Positions 50,839 to 63,473 are shown, counted from the first letter of the stretch. The stretch is DNA of 64,000 nt from Bradyrhizobium sp. SZCCT0148 (GCF_018129985.1 NZ_JAFCKT010000008.1:1-64000), one strand, 5' to 3'. Notes: generated by a model not told the origin, from the sequence alone. Numbers and translations are program-made.

Positions 50839-51957
50839 ATGCCGATCGCTGAAATCTACGGCCCCGACGACTTTGCCAACCGGCCGCAGGGCCTAACCAT
50901 CGCCCAAGTCACGGTCTCCTCCCACGCAGCAGCCGCGCGAACGGGTCCGCCCCTGCCGACGCCTGCACTGGAATGGACGCCGGAGGTCGAGCGCGCCACC
51001 GCGCCGCTCTACGAGCGTGTGAAACATGTGATCCCGCCGATCGAATGGCCGCTGATGGCGCCGACGATCAAGGCGATCAACGAGCTGAAGCGCAAGCGAG
51101 GCGCGGTGATCCTCGCACACAACTATCAGGCGCCGGAGATCTTCCACTGTGTCGCCGACATCGGCGGCGACTCGCTTCAGCTCGCGGTCGAAGCCACAAA
51201 GGTGAAGGCCGATATCATCGTGCAGTGCGGCGTGCACTTCATGGCGGAGACTTCAAAACTGCTCAACCCGGACAAGACGGTGCTGATCCCGGACTCGCGT
51301 GCCGGCTGCTCGCTTGCCGCCAGCATCACCGGCGCCGACGTCCGCCTGCTCCGCGAAAAATTTCCCGGCGTGCCCGTCGTCGCCTATGTCAATACATCCG
51401 CGGAGGTGAAGGCCGAGGTCGATATCTGCTGCACCTCCTCGAACGCGGTGCAGGTGGTCGAGAGCCTGAACGCCCCGAGCGTGATCTTCCTGCCCGATCG
51501 CTATCTCGCCACTTACGTGGCCTCGAAGACCGACGTGAAGATCATCGCCTGGAAAGGCGCCTGCGAGGTGCACGAGCGCTTCAAGGGTGAGGAGCTGCGC
51601 GCCCTTCGCGAGGCCGATCCGTCCGTCCAGATCATCGCGCATCCGGAGTGCCCGCCGGACGTGCTGGCGGAGGCCGACTTCACCGGCTCGACCGCGCACA
51701 TGATCAACTGGGTGCGCGAAAAGCGTCCGCGACGGCTGGTGATGATCACGGAATGCTCGATGGCCGACAATGTGCGCGCCGAGCTGCCCGATGTGGAGAT
51801 GCTGCGGCCCTGCAATCTCTGCCCGCACATGAAGCGCATCACGCTCGCGAACATTTTGGACAGCCTGCTGACGCTCCGCGAAGAGGTGACGATCGATCCC
51901 GCGCTTGCGATGCGGGCAAGGCGATCGGTCGAGCGCATGATCAATCTGAAGAACTGA
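50839..51957 (+). CDS. nadA: Quinolinate synthase A
   Basis: This 372-residue NadA condenses iminoaspartate with dihydroxyacetone phosphate to quinolinate. Three cysteines likely to bind the 4Fe-4S cluster are Cys130 (VQCGVHFMAETS), Cys242 (KGACEVHERF) and Cys328 in CNLCPHMK. AAGGGAG lies before the ATG. It is the first gene of nadA-nadB-nadC, driven from the two palindromes upstream. Confidence 0.96.
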   Translation: MPIAEIYGPDDFANRPQGLTIAQVTVSSHAAAARTGPPLPTPALEWTPEVERATAPLYERVKHVIPPIEWPLMAPTIKAINELKRKRGAVILAHNYQAPEIFHCVADIGGDSLQLAVEATKVKADIIVQCGVHFMAETSKLLNPDKTVLIPDSRAGCSLAASITGADVRLLREKFPGVPVVAYVNTSAEVKAEVDICCTSSNAVQVVESLNAPSVIFLPDRYLATYVASKTDVKIIAWKGACEVHERFKGEELRALREADPSVQIIAHPECPPDVLAEADFTGSTAHMINWVREKRPRRLVMITECSMADNVRAELPDVEMLRPCNLCPHMKRITLANILDSLLTLREEVTIDPALAMRARRSVERMINLKN

Positions 51958-51966
51958 GACTGCACC

Positions 51967-53565
51967 ATGACAGGCAACATCCACGACCTCACCCGCACCG
52001 ACGACATCGTGATCGTCGGCGGCGGCCTTGCCGGACTGTTCTGCGCGCTGAAGCTGGCGCCGCGGCCGGTGACGTTGATCTCGGCCGCGCCGCTCGGACA
52101 GGGCGCATCCTCCGCATGGGCGCAAGGCGGTATCGCCGCGGCGGTGGCCGAGGGCGACACGCCGGAAGCGCACGCCGCTGACACGAACGCGGTCGGCGGC
52201 GGCCTCGTCGACGATGCGGTCGCGCTTGGGATCGCGCGCGAGGCCGCGCCGCGCATCCACGATCTCTTGAGCTATGGCGTTCCGTTCGATCGCGATCTCG
52301 AGGGCAGGCTCGCCGTGGGACGCGAGGCGGCACATTCAGCCCGGCGCATCGTCCATGTGCGAGGCGATAACGCCGGTGCCGCGATCATCGCGGCACTGAC
52401 CGAGGCGGTACGCCGCACGCCGTCGATCCGCCTGATCGAGGGGCTTGTGGCCGAAGCCCTCCTGACCGAGGGCGGTGCCGTCGCCGGCCTTCAATTGCGC
52501 GAAGCAGGCAACCTTTCGGCGCGGCCGGTCCTGCTCGCCGCGCGCGCAGTGGTGCTTGCCACCGGCGGCATCGGACATCTCTACGCCGTCACGACCAATC
52601 CAATGGAAGCTTTTGGCTCCGGCCTCGCCATCGCCGCGCGTGCTGGTGCCGTGATTGCCGACCCGGAATTCGTGCAGTTCCATCCAACGGCCATCATGGT
52701 TGGCCGCGATCCTGCGCCGCTCGCCACCGAAGCCTTGCGCGGCGAAGGGGCGACGCTGGTCAACGGCGCCGGCGAACGCTTCATGGTCGCGCTCCACCCG
52801 CTCGCGGAGCTCGCGCCACGCGACATCGTGGCGCGCGGCGTGTTCGCCGAGATCGCGGCCGGGCGCGGGGCTTTCCTCGATGCGCGGCAGGCGCTGGGCG
52901 CGCGCTTTGCCGAGAGATTTCCGACCGTGCATGCGAGCTGCATCGCCGCCGGCATCGATCCGGCCACACAGATCATCCCGATTGCGCCCGCCGCGCACTA
53001 CCACATGGGCGGCATCGCCGTGGACGCGCGCGGACGCAGCTCGATCGACGGGGTCTGGGCCGGCGGCGAGGTGTCGTCGACAGGCGCGCACGGCGCCAAT
53101 CGGCTTGCCTCGAATTCGCTGCTCGAAGCCGTGGTCTACGCCGCGCGCATCGCCGACGACATCGTCGGACATGCGATCCCCTCGCCTGCTCGCCTCTCCG
53201 GCGCCTTGATGGCACCGGGCGGCGGCCTGCCGGATGCCGCGGCCGTGAAGCGGCTGCGGGCAACGATGGCCGCCCATGTCGGCGTGATCCGCGAGGGCGA
53301 GAGTCTCGGGAGTGCTGCGCGCCACTTCGCCGCGGTCGAACGCGGGGCGACCAGCATCGCGCTGCGCAACATGGCGACATCGGCCCTGCTCGTGGCCGCC
53401 TCGGCGTGGAGCCGGCGTGAGAGCCGCGGCGCGCATTTCCGCTCCGACCATCGCGCTGAAAACCCCGCGCTGGCGCAGCGAACGATGACCACGCTCACGG
53501 CAGCGCGCGAGACCGCGGAAAGCCTGAGCTCCCTGCCGCGCGCTGCGCAACCCATGATCGCCTGA
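51967..53565 (+). CDS. nadB: L-aspartate oxidase
   Basis: This 532-residue flavoprotein oxidises L-aspartate to iminoaspartate. Features: FAD motif VIVGGGLAGLF (about 15-25), SSAWAQGGIAAA and HPTAIMVGRD in the substrate cap, and the terminal helical domain with the Arg residues of the active site (STGAHGANRLASNSLLE). It follows nadA by nine bases. Confidence 0.95.
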   Translation: MTGNIHDLTRTDDIVIVGGGLAGLFCALKLAPRPVTLISAAPLGQGASSAWAQGGIAAAVAEGDTPEAHAADTNAVGGGLVDDAVALGIAREAAPRIHDLLSYGVPFDRDLEGRLAVGREAAHSARRIVHVRGDNAGAAIIAALTEAVRRTPSIRLIEGLVAEALLTEGGAVAGLQLREAGNLSARPVLLAARAVVLATGGIGHLYAVTTNPMEAFGSGLAIAARAGAVIADPEFVQFHPTAIMVGRDPAPLATEALRGEGATLVNGAGERFMVALHPLAELAPRDIVARGVFAEIAAGRGAFLDARQALGARFAERFPTVHASCIAAGIDPATQIIPIAPAAHYHMGGIAVDARGRSSIDGVWAGGEVSSTGAHGANRLASNSLLEAVVYAARIADDIVGHAIPSPARLSGALMAPGGGLPDAAAVKRLRATMAAHVGVIREGESLGSAARHFAAVERGATSIALRNMATSALLVAASAWSRRESRGAHFRSDHRAENPALAQRTMTTLTAARETAESLSSLPRAAQPMIA

Positions 53566-53576
53566 TGGAGACCCCC

Positions 53577-54455
53577 ATGATCACCCCGACCTCACTGCTC
53601 AACCCCGACGCCTTTCTCTCACCGCTCGCCATCGACGCGGCCGTGCAGCGCGCGCTCGACGAGGACCTCGGCCGCGCCGGCGACATCACCTCGCTTGCGA
53701 CGATCCCGGAAGCGACCAGGGCGCAAGCCATCCTGGTCGCGCGCCAGTCCGGCGTGATCGCCGGATTGCCGCTGGCGCTTGCAACGCTGCAAAGACTCTC
53801 GTCCGACATCGAAGTCCGCGCGCATGTCCGCGATGCCGCGCGCGTCGCCCGCGGACAGCAGGTGCTGACGATCTCGGGCCCCGCGCGCGCCATTCTCACC
53901 GCGGAGCGAACCGCGCTGAATTTCGTCGGCCGTCTGTCGGGCGTTGCGACGCTTACGGCCGACTATGTCGCTCGTACCGAAGGCACCAAAATGCGTATCT
54001 GCTGCACGCGCAAGACCACGCCCGGACTGAGGGCGCTGGAGAAATACGCAGTGCGCTGCGGCGGCGGCTTCAACCACCGCTTCGGCCTCGACGATGCGAT
54101 CCTGATCAAGGACAACCACATCGCGGTCGCCGGCGGCGTCGCGCCGGTGCTGGAGCGCGCCCGCAGCCATGCCGGCCATCTCGTCAAGATCGAGATCGAA
54201 GTCGATACGCTGGTGCAGCTGCGCGAGGTGCTGGACACCGGAATGGCCGATGCAGTGCTGCTCGACAACATGGACCTTGCGACATTGCGCGAGGCGGTGC
54301 GGATGACGGAAGGCCGCCTCGCGCTGGAAGCATCCGGCGGCGTCACGCTGGAGTCGATCGCAGCCATCGCGGCGACCGGCGTCGATTACGCCTCTTCAGG
54401 CGCGCTGACACATTCGGCGCCGAATTTCGACTGTGCGCTGGATATCGAGGCGTGA
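53577..54455 (+). CDS. nadC: Nicotinate-nucleotide pyrophosphorylase (quinolinate PRTase)
   Basis: This 292-residue enzyme decarboxylates quinolinate onto PRPP to give nicotinate mononucleotide. Conserved LGRAGDITSLATIP, RKTTPGLRALEKYAVRCGGG, HRFGLDDAILIKDNH and EASGGVTLESI are present. I prefer the ATG at 53577, with GGAG seven bases before it, over the one at 53565 which overlaps the nadB stop. Confidence 0.95.
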   Translation: MITPTSLLNPDAFLSPLAIDAAVQRALDEDLGRAGDITSLATIPEATRAQAILVARQSGVIAGLPLALATLQRLSSDIEVRAHVRDAARVARGQQVLTISGPARAILTAERTALNFVGRLSGVATLTADYVARTEGTKMRICCTRKTTPGLRALEKYAVRCGGGFNHRFGLDDAILIKDNHIAVAGGVAPVLERARSHAGHLVKIEIEVDTLVQLREVLDTGMADAVLLDNMDLATLREAVRMTEGRLALEASGGVTLESIAAIAATGVDYASSGALTHSAPNFDCALDIEA

Positions 54456-54478
54456 TTGGAGCGCCGACGCCTCCACAA

Positions 54479-54510
54479 CGTCATGGCCTGGCTTGTCCTG
54501 GCCACGACAG
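54479..54510. repeat. Dispersed repeat, GTCATGGCCTGGCTTG family, short copy
   Basis: GTCATGGCCTGGCTTGTCCT then GGCCACGAC: a shortened copy of the family at 37164-37260 and 63474-63560, with a GGCCtGG/CCtGGCC hairpin. It sits between nadC and the cell-wall hydrolase gene. Confidence 0.55.
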
Positions 54511-54524
54511 TCTATCGTGAAGCA

Positions 54525-55979
54525 CTACCTTCGCTCACTCACACCCATCTCGGCAGAACTCTTCGCTTCCTGCGTAAGCTCGGCTGACAGCGCGGCGGTC
54601 TGGGCCGGGGTACCCCAACTTGGTTCCTCGCTGCCGTCGCCCCAGGCGCGTGGCCGATAGAAGGTGTGCACGCCGGTCCTGTACATCTTCTTCATCTCAG
54701 CGACCCAGGACGGGCGCACCCAATAGGCATGATAGTGCGTGGACTTGCCGACCTCAGGCAGCCAGATCTGGCCGTCGAGCATGGCCTTGGCGATCTTTTT
54801 GGCGCGGTCCCACATCTCGGGCTCGCGGATCACGTCAGTATTGTTGTCGCAGGCGAAGGTGAACTGGCACGCGAGATGGCGGTGCTTGTTCTGATAGACC
54901 GCTCCGCACACGGTGTCCGGATATTTGCCGGAGAACACGCGGTTCATCACGACTTGCGCCACCGCCATCTGGCCGCGCACGGCCTCGCCGCGCGATTCGA
55001 AATAGACGGCTTCGGCGAGGCACTTCTCGGACTTCGCGCGCGACTTGTCGTCGAGCGCCAGGCGCTCCGCCGGCGATTTGGCACGCTGGTTGTCGGCGTT
55101 GACCTCGCCCTTCGGCGCGACGCTCTCGCCGCTCTCGATATCCCTGGCGATCTCCACCGTCGGCGGCGACAGCGAGGCGGTCACCTTCATATCAGGGTCC
55201 GCCATCACGATCAGCGGTTCGGCGCCGGGCTGCCAGCTCTCGATGCTCTCCAGATTGCCGCCGAGCGAGGAGCTGCCGAAGAACAGGTTGGACGTCTTGA
55301 TGCTGAAGGGATCGCGCACGGGCGTCGTCGGCGCGGTGGTCCGCTTGAGAGCCTCGAGCGGCGCGGTCGCGAGCGCGCGCGCGGCGTCGCTGGCCCGCGG
55401 TGAATTGGAATATTGTGGCAGCGGCGGCGCGCGCAGCGCCTCCTGAAGCTCGGGATCGAGCGCGGCCGCGGATTCCGGCGACATCGCCTGCGGCAGCGCG
55501 GCCGTTTTGGCGCCGAACACCGAACTGTTCGACGTCGCGGGGTCTTGCTGCGCCGGTGCCGCAGCCGGCGCGACCGTTTCGGGAGTCTCGGTCGGCACAA
55601 TGGTCGTGAGGCGATCACCCTTCATCGAGCGATCGACCTTGGGGAAGTCGGAAGCCTGGTAGCGCGGCGCAGCCTGCAGCGCCGGATTGCGGCTGATTGC
55701 GCCGGTGACGTCGCGGCCATCGAGGCTTGCGAGGCGAACCATCGCGCTCTGCGGGACCGAGGTGCCGATGGGTCGGGAAAAACTGTAGGTGGCAAGCTGG
55801 ATGGAGGACGCCGCGGAGAACACCTGCTTCTGCCAACGCTCGGCGACACCGGGTTGGCGCGCCAGCAGCGAGGCAATATCCTGATAGCCGGTCTCTCTCG
55901 GCATCAATGCGAAGATGCAGAGACCGATGCCGAAGGACGCGAACCGCGCGCCCTTCGGATGGTTACGCAACACAGACAT
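54525..55979 (-). CDS. SleB-type cell-wall hydrolase with low-complexity linker
   Basis: This 484-residue protein has an N-terminal signal anchor (about 13-28), a long Pro/Ala/Ser-rich linker (about 115-330) and a C-terminal hydrolase_2 (SleB) domain (about 360-470) with LAEAVYFESRGE, GQMAVAQVVMNRVFS and STHYHAYWVRP. SleB-type enzymes cleave peptidoglycan. I chose the ATG at 55979; the frame runs further upstream without support. Confidence 0.9.
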   Translation of the reverse strand: MSVLRNHPKGARFASFGIGLCIFALMPRETGYQDIASLLARQPGVAERWQKQVFSAASSIQLATYSFSRPIGTSVPQSAMVRLASLDGRDVTGAISRNPALQAAPRYQASDFPKVDRSMKGDRLTTIVPTETPETVAPAAAPAQQDPATSNSSVFGAKTAALPQAMSPESAAALDPELQEALRAPPLPQYSNSPRASDAARALATAPLEALKRTTAPTTPVRDPFSIKTSNLFFGSSSLGGNLESIESWQPGAEPLIVMADPDMKVTASLSPPTVEIARDIESGESVAPKGEVNADNQRAKSPAERLALDDKSRAKSEKCLAEAVYFESRGEAVRGQMAVAQVVMNRVFSGKYPDTVCGAVYQNKHRHLACQFTFACDNNTDVIREPEMWDRAKKIAKAMLDGQIWLPEVGKSTHYHAYWVRPSWVAEMKKMYRTGVHTFYRPRAWGDGSEEPSWGTPAQTAALSAELTQEAKSSAEMGVSERR

Positions 55980-56340
55980 CGATACGCTCACGCTACGCTT
56001 ACGCCAGAAAAATCGAACCGCAGTACATCCGTGCAATTCGATCTTTCTCGTAAGTATCCAATTTAGGTTGCCGGGGCGTTAATCGGCGTTGCGCGAGCGG
56101 CACACTCAAGCGAGCGAAGGTGTTTTCACGGGGTGATCGCGCAGGCTGGTAAACGCGTCGTCACGTGAAGCGGTAAACAAGAGGTCAACGCGAATGGTGA
56201 AGGAACTCTTGCTCGCGCGTATCATTACGGGACGTCGAGAGTTCCGCTTGGTGAGGCTTGCGCGAGTCGGTTCACATAACCGGGGCGTGCCCCGCGACGG
56301 CGCGGCGCGCGTATGGCGCTCGCAATCAGCGACGCCCAAA
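55980..56340. other. Intergenic region before ppdK terminator
   Basis: Together with the terminator this is a 415-base gap. It contains short frames on both strands without family resemblance or ribosome sites. The promoter of the wall hydrolase gene (minus strand) should lie in its left part. Nothing else is seen. Confidence 0.4.
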
Positions 56341-56369
56341 AGAAAAAAGGCGGAGCTTTGCCCCGCCTC
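56341..56369 (-). terminator. Intrinsic terminator of ppdK
   Basis: On the minus strand, AGGCGGGGC-AAA-GCTCCGCCT forms an approximately 9-bp stem with a single mismatch and is followed by TTTTTTC (56341-56348). It lies 26 bases after the ppdK stop. Confidence 0.85.
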
Positions 56370-56394
56370 TTCGCATTCAACGATCAGTCGTCGC

Positions 56395-59322
<2,928 letters not shown>

Positions 59323-59356
59323 AGCTTGCACACAACCTGCGAGAGGAATGGGATTT

Positions 59357-59389
59357 CGCGGGCCTTACACCATTTTGAACGGGCCCGCG
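59357..59389. repeat. Inverted repeat upstream of ppdK
   Basis: CGCGGGCC and GGGCCCGCG arms around a 16-base centre form an 8-9 bp stem. It lies between ppdK and the small gene at 59419 (both minus strand), without a T-run. It may be a 5'-UTR hairpin. Confidence 0.4.
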
Positions 59390-59418
59390 CAAGTCAGACA
59401 GTTCCGGAAAGTGAACTC

Positions 59419-59574
59419 CTAGAGGTGGAGCCATTTCAGGAGCCCGAGCCCGATCGCACCGTTCACTATGAGGAAGATCGCAACGATCAGATTGAGCAGT
59501 CTCGGCATGATCAGGATGAGCACACCCGCAATCAACGACAGGATCGGCGAAATGTGGGCGACGGTGATGTGCAT
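59419..59574 (-). CDS. DUF3096 small membrane protein
   Basis: This 51-residue protein has two hydrophobic segments (about 9-24 and 27-45) separated by MPRLLN, ending in KWLHL. The pattern ISPILSLIAGVLILIMPRLL..IVAIFLIVNGAIGL is that of the DUF3096 family of tiny membrane proteins. AGAAAG lies just upstream. It is close to the ppdK promoter but independent. Confidence 0.85.
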   Translation of the reverse strand: MHITVAHISPILSLIAGVLILIMPRLLNLIVAIFLIVNGAIGLGLLKWLHL

Positions 59575-59800
59575 GAACTATCTTTCTGTCGAGGTGGAGC
59601 GAATCGCGGGCGGATCATAGCCCTCCGGGTTCCGCGAGTAGAGACGCACAAGGCGCGATGCGAGTTCCGTCTCCCACGAAAACTGCCCGAAATTGCCGCG
59701 AATACGGCAGGGCTTGTCCCGGAACATTGGCAAGGGTGCGTGCATTGGCCAACCGGTCGCGTCCTTGGCGCGTCCGAACATCACGTCGAAGGAGTTGTCC

Positions 59801-60154
59801 ATGCGGAACAGGATTCTTGCCCTTGCCGTGCTTGCAGCCGCGATCGGCTCGCCTCTTGCGGCGCAGGCGCAAAGCGGTGTCACCGTCGGACGCGCGCCAG
59901 TCGTGGTCGAGAGCGGCCCGACGATTGCGGTCGAACAGCGGCCGGCTTTCCGCGACTATGTCGTCGAGCAGCGTGTGCCGGCCTTCAGCATTCCGGATCG
60001 GATCGTCGTCGGCACCACCTTACCCGAGGCAGGCGTCACCTATTATGACGTGCCGCAACGCTTCGGCGCCACCACCTATCGCTACACTGTCGTGAACGGT
60101 GAGACCGTGCTGGTCGAGCCCCGCTCGCGCCGCATCGTGGAAGTGCTGAACTGA
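59801..60154 (+). CDS. Secreted DUF1236 protein
   Basis: This 117-residue protein has a signal peptide (about 1-23) and the DUF1236 domain with VGTTLPEAGVTYYDVPQR and YRYTVVNGETVLVEPRSRRIVEVLN. AAGGAG lies seven bases before the ATG. DUF1236 proteins are periplasmic and abundant in rhizobia; the function is unknown. Confidence 0.88.
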   Translation: MRNRILALAVLAAAIGSPLAAQAQSGVTVGRAPVVVESGPTIAVEQRPAFRDYVVEQRVPAFSIPDRIVVGTTLPEAGVTYYDVPQRFGATTYRYTVVNGETVLVEPRSRRIVEVLN

Positions 60155-60227
60155 CATCGCCCTACTGACATCGACTAGGTGTCCGGCGCGTCACATCAGG
60201 CTGGCGCGAGCAGTTGAGCGGACATCG

Positions 60228-60267
60228 GCCCCGCCCGGTCTTCACCCCGCCGGGCGGGGCATTTTTT
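60228..60267 (+). terminator. Intrinsic terminator after the DUF1236 gene
   Basis: The arms GCCCCGCCCGG and CCGGGCGGGGC form a perfect 11-bp stem around an 11-base loop, followed by ATTTTTT (60261-60267). It lies 73 bases after the stop codon. Confidence 0.9.
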
Positions 60268-60271
60268 GCGC

Positions 60272-60313
60272 TGTCATTCCGGGGCGCGCCACTTGGCGCG
60301 ACCCGGAATGACA
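60272..60313. repeat. TGTCATTCCGGGGC palindromic repeat, complete copy
   Basis: TGTCATTCCGGGGCGCGCC and GGCGCGACCCGGAATGACA form a nearly perfect inverted repeat with a central ACTT. It is the best-preserved member of the family that also includes 27005-27140 and 29431-29465, located between convergent genes. Confidence 0.85.
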
Positions 60314-60338
60314 TCGGCGTACGCCTCGCGAGCGCGCC

Positions 60339-62438
60339 TCAGTCCTGGATCTTCGAGAAATCCGCCACCGCGCGCGTGGCGCTGCGGATTTCGTTGAGCA
60401 GCTTCAGGCGGTTCTCGCGCACTTTCTGATCATCGTCGTTGACGCGGACTTTTTCGAAGAACGCATCGACCGGCGGACGCAACTTCGCCATTGCGGTCAT
60501 GGCGGCGGCAAAGTCTTCCTTGGCGACGGCGGCACTCGCTTCCGCCTGTACCTCGCCGATCGCCTTGGCCAGAGCCTTCTCCTCGTCGAGGCTGTAGAGC
60601 GCCGCAGCGGGCGCGCCGTCGAACGTGCGCTTGTCCTTCCTCTCCTCGATACCGAGGATATTGCTCGCGCGCTTGATGCCCGCGAGCAGGTTCTTGCCGT
60701 CGTCGGTCTCCAGGAACCTTCCGAGTGCTTCGACGCGGCGGACGATCATCAGGAGATCGTCCTGGCCGCCGAGCGCGAACACGGCATCGACGAGATCGTG
60801 ACGCGCGCCCTGCTCGCGGAGCTGTGGCTTGAGACGGTCGGCGAAGAAAACGAGGAGATCGCTGGGGAGCTTCTGCGCGTCGACAGGCTGCACGGACAAG
60901 CCTGCGAGCGCGGATGCAGCCACCTTCGTCAACGACAGCCGAAGCGCGTTATCGGCAATCAGCCTGATCACGCCGAGAGCCGCACGGCGCAGCGCATACG
61001 GGTCCTTGCTGCCCGTCGGCTTCTCATCAATCGCCCAGAATCCAACCAGCGTATCGATCTTGTCCGCCAGCGCCACCGCGACGCTGACCGGATCAGTCGG
61101 CACGCGATCCGTGGGGCCCTGCGGCTTGTAGTGCTCTTCGCAGGCCGCAGCGACGGACGCGTCCTCGCCCTGGGCCAGTGCGTAGTACTTGCCCATCAGG
61201 CCTTGCACCTCTGGGAATTCGCCGACGACTTCAGTCAACAAATCGGCCTTGGCGAGGTGCGCGGCACGTTTTGTCTTCTCGACATCGGCATGGACCAGCG
61301 GGGCGATCTCGGCAGCCAGACGCTCGATCCGCTTGATGCGTTCCGCCTGCGTGCCGAGCTTCTCATGGAACACGATCTGCTCGAACTTCGGCAGTCGCTC
61401 CTCGAGCTTCGTCTTCAGGTCCGTCTCGTAAAAGAACTTCGCATCGCTCAGGCGCGCGCGGATGACGCGCTCGTTGCCGGCGATGATGGTCTTGCCGCCG
61501 TCGGTGGCCTCGATATTGGCGACCAGGATGAACTTGTTGGCGAGCTTGCCCGTTTTGGGATCACTGACCACGAAGCACTTCTGGTTGTTGCGGATGGTGG
61601 CGCGGATCACCTCTGCCGGCGTTGCCAGAAATTCCGGCTCGAACGAGCCCATCAGCACGACCGGCCATTCGACGAGACCGGCGACCTCGTCGAGCAGGTT
61701 CTGGTCTTCGACCAGTTCGAAGCCTTGTGCAAACGCAAGTTGCTTGGCGTCGGTGAGGATCGCGTCCTTGCGGCGCTCGGGGTCGAGCACGACCTTGGCG
61801 TCGAGCAGTTTGGCTTCGTAATCCTCGAAACGGCGAACGGAAATCGCGGACGGTGCCAGGAAGCGATGGCCGTACGTCGTCTGGCCCGTCGCGATGCCGT
61901 CGACCTCGAACTTCACGACATCCGGCTCTTCGGTCTCCAGCCCGAACGTCGCGGTGATCGCGTGCAGCGGGCGCACCCAGCTCAGCGATCCCGGCTTGCC
62001 CGAGCGCGCGCCCCAGCGCATCGATTTCGGCCAAGGGAAGGTGCGGATGATCACGGGCAGGATCTCCGCGAGCACGTCGATCGCGTCGCGACCGGGCTTC
62101 TCGATCAGCCCGATGTAGAAATCGCCCTTAGGATCGCGCTGGATCTTGGCTTCGTCCAATGACTTCAAGCCTGTCGCTTTCAGGAAGCCCTGCACCGCTG
62201 CATCGGGCGCACCGACCTTCGGTCCGCGGCGTTCGGTCTTCAGGTCCGGCTGGCGCGCGGGGATGCCGTGCACGGTGAGCGCGAGGCGGCGCGGTGTCGC
62301 GAAGGCCTTCGCGCCTTCGTAAACGAGACCTTCGGCGACGAGCTTGTCGGTCACCAGGCGGCGCAGATCGTCGGCCGCCTTGGCCTGCATGCGCGCGGGG
62401 ATCTCTTCCGAGAAAAGTTCAAGCAAAAGATCGGGCAT
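60339..62438 (-). CDS. glyS: Glycine-tRNA ligase beta subunit
   Basis: This 699-residue beta subunit of the bacterial-type heterotetrameric glycyl-tRNA synthetase carries the HD-like and anticodon-binding helical domains. Its opening MPDLLLELFSEEIPARMQ is family-typical. Its ATG overlaps the glyQ stop by one base (TGATG), so the two subunits are coupled. Confidence 0.96.
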   Translation of the reverse strand: MPDLLLELFSEEIPARMQAKAADDLRRLVTDKLVAEGLVYEGAKAFATPRRLALTVHGIPARQPDLKTERRGPKVGAPDAAVQGFLKATGLKSLDEAKIQRDPKGDFYIGLIEKPGRDAIDVLAEILPVIIRTFPWPKSMRWGARSGKPGSLSWVRPLHAITATFGLETEEPDVVKFEVDGIATGQTTYGHRFLAPSAISVRRFEDYEAKLLDAKVVLDPERRKDAILTDAKQLAFAQGFELVEDQNLLDEVAGLVEWPVVLMGSFEPEFLATPAEVIRATIRNNQKCFVVSDPKTGKLANKFILVANIEATDGGKTIIAGNERVIRARLSDAKFFYETDLKTKLEERLPKFEQIVFHEKLGTQAERIKRIERLAAEIAPLVHADVEKTKRAAHLAKADLLTEVVGEFPEVQGLMGKYYALAQGEDASVAAACEEHYKPQGPTDRVPTDPVSVAVALADKIDTLVGFWAIDEKPTGSKDPYALRRAALGVIRLIADNALRLSLTKVAASALAGLSVQPVDAQKLPSDLLVFFADRLKPQLREQGARHDLVDAVFALGGQDDLLMIVRRVEALGRFLETDDGKNLLAGIKRASNILGIEERKDKRTFDGAPAAALYSLDEEKALAKAIGEVQAEASAAVAKEDFAAAMTAMAKLRPPVDAFFEKVRVNDDDQKVRENRLKLLNEIRSATRAVADFSKIQD

Positions 62439-63373
62439 CAGGCCGCTCCGCCCGCTTCAGTATGGATCCAGGCCTCGCCGCAGGCTTTTGCCAATTCGCG
62501 CACGCGAAGAATGTAGCTTTGCCGCTCCGTCACCGAGATCACACCGCGGGCGTCGAGCAGGTTGAAGACGTGGCTGGCCTTGATGCACTGGTCGTAAGCC
62601 GGAAGCGCCATCAGATGCGCCTCGCGCTTATCGTCCTTCCAGCCGGCGTCGAGATATTTCCGGCAGGCCGCTTCGGCCATCTTGAACTGCTCGAACAGCA
62701 TCGCGGTGTCGGCAACTTCAAAATTGTGCTTCGAATACTCCCGCTCGGCCTGCAGGAAGACGTCGCCATAGGTAACCTTGGCATCGCCGTCGCGGCCGTT
62801 GAAGTTGAGGTCGTAGACGCGGTCGACGCCCTGCACATACATCGCGAGGCGCTCCAGCCCGTAGGTGAGCTCGCCTGCCACCGGCGCGCATTCGAAACCC
62901 GCCACCTGCTGGAAATAGGTGAACTGGCTCACCTCCATGCCGTCGCACCAGCACTCCCACCCGAGACCCCAGGCGCCCAGCGTCGGGCTCTCCCAATCGT
63001 CCTCGACGAAACGGATGTCGTGCAGGGCGGAATCGATGCCGATCGCGGCGAGCGACTTCAGGTACAGCTCCTGAAGGTTCGGCGGCGACGGCTTCATGAT
63101 CACCTGGAACTGGTAGTAGTGCTGCATCCGGTTCGGATTCTCGCCGTAGCGGCCGTCCTTGGGCCGGCGCGAGGGCTGCACGTAGGCCGCGTTCCAGGGC
63201 TTTGGCCCGAGCGCGCGCAGTGTGGTCGCCGGATGGAAGGTGCCCGCGCCCATCTCCATGTCGTAAGGCTGCAGGATCACGCAGCCCTGCTCGGCCCAGA
63301 ACCGCTGGAGCGCGAGGATGAAGCCCTGGAACGAGCGTTCCGGGCGCATATGGGCGGGCAATGAGGCGTCCAT
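62438..63373 (-). CDS. glyQ: Glycine-tRNA ligase alpha subunit
   Basis: This 311-residue alpha subunit binds glycine and ATP. Class II motifs: FWAEQGCVILQPYDMEMGAG near the start, then YVQPSRRPKDGRYGENPNR and GWECWCDGMEVSQFTYFQQ. The ATG at 63373 gives the expected length; an in-frame start further up adds a low-complexity lead. It is followed by glyS with a one-base overlap. Confidence 0.96.
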   Translation of the reverse strand: MDASLPAHMRPERSFQGFILALQRFWAEQGCVILQPYDMEMGAGTFHPATTLRALGPKPWNAAYVQPSRRPKDGRYGENPNRMQHYYQFQVIMKPSPPNLQELYLKSLAAIGIDSALHDIRFVEDDWESPTLGAWGLGWECWCDGMEVSQFTYFQQVAGFECAPVAGELTYGLERLAMYVQGVDRVYDLNFNGRDGDAKVTYGDVFLQAEREYSKHNFEVADTAMLFEQFKMAEAACRKYLDAGWKDDKREAHLMALPAYDQCIKASHVFNLLDARGVISVTERQSYILRVRELAKACGEAWIHTEAGGAA

Positions 63374-63473
63374 CGTCAGATCAGGCTCTCGCGGGGGTTT
63401 TGAATCGCGCGGGACCGTATCGACGGAGGGGGTGGGAATCAAGGCAAAGGGGGGCCGAAAGCGGGCCGTACTC

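Noticed and set aside
60798..62162. A 454-codon plus-strand frame opposite glyS
   Set aside because: It is antisense to a clear glycyl-tRNA synthetase beta subunit.
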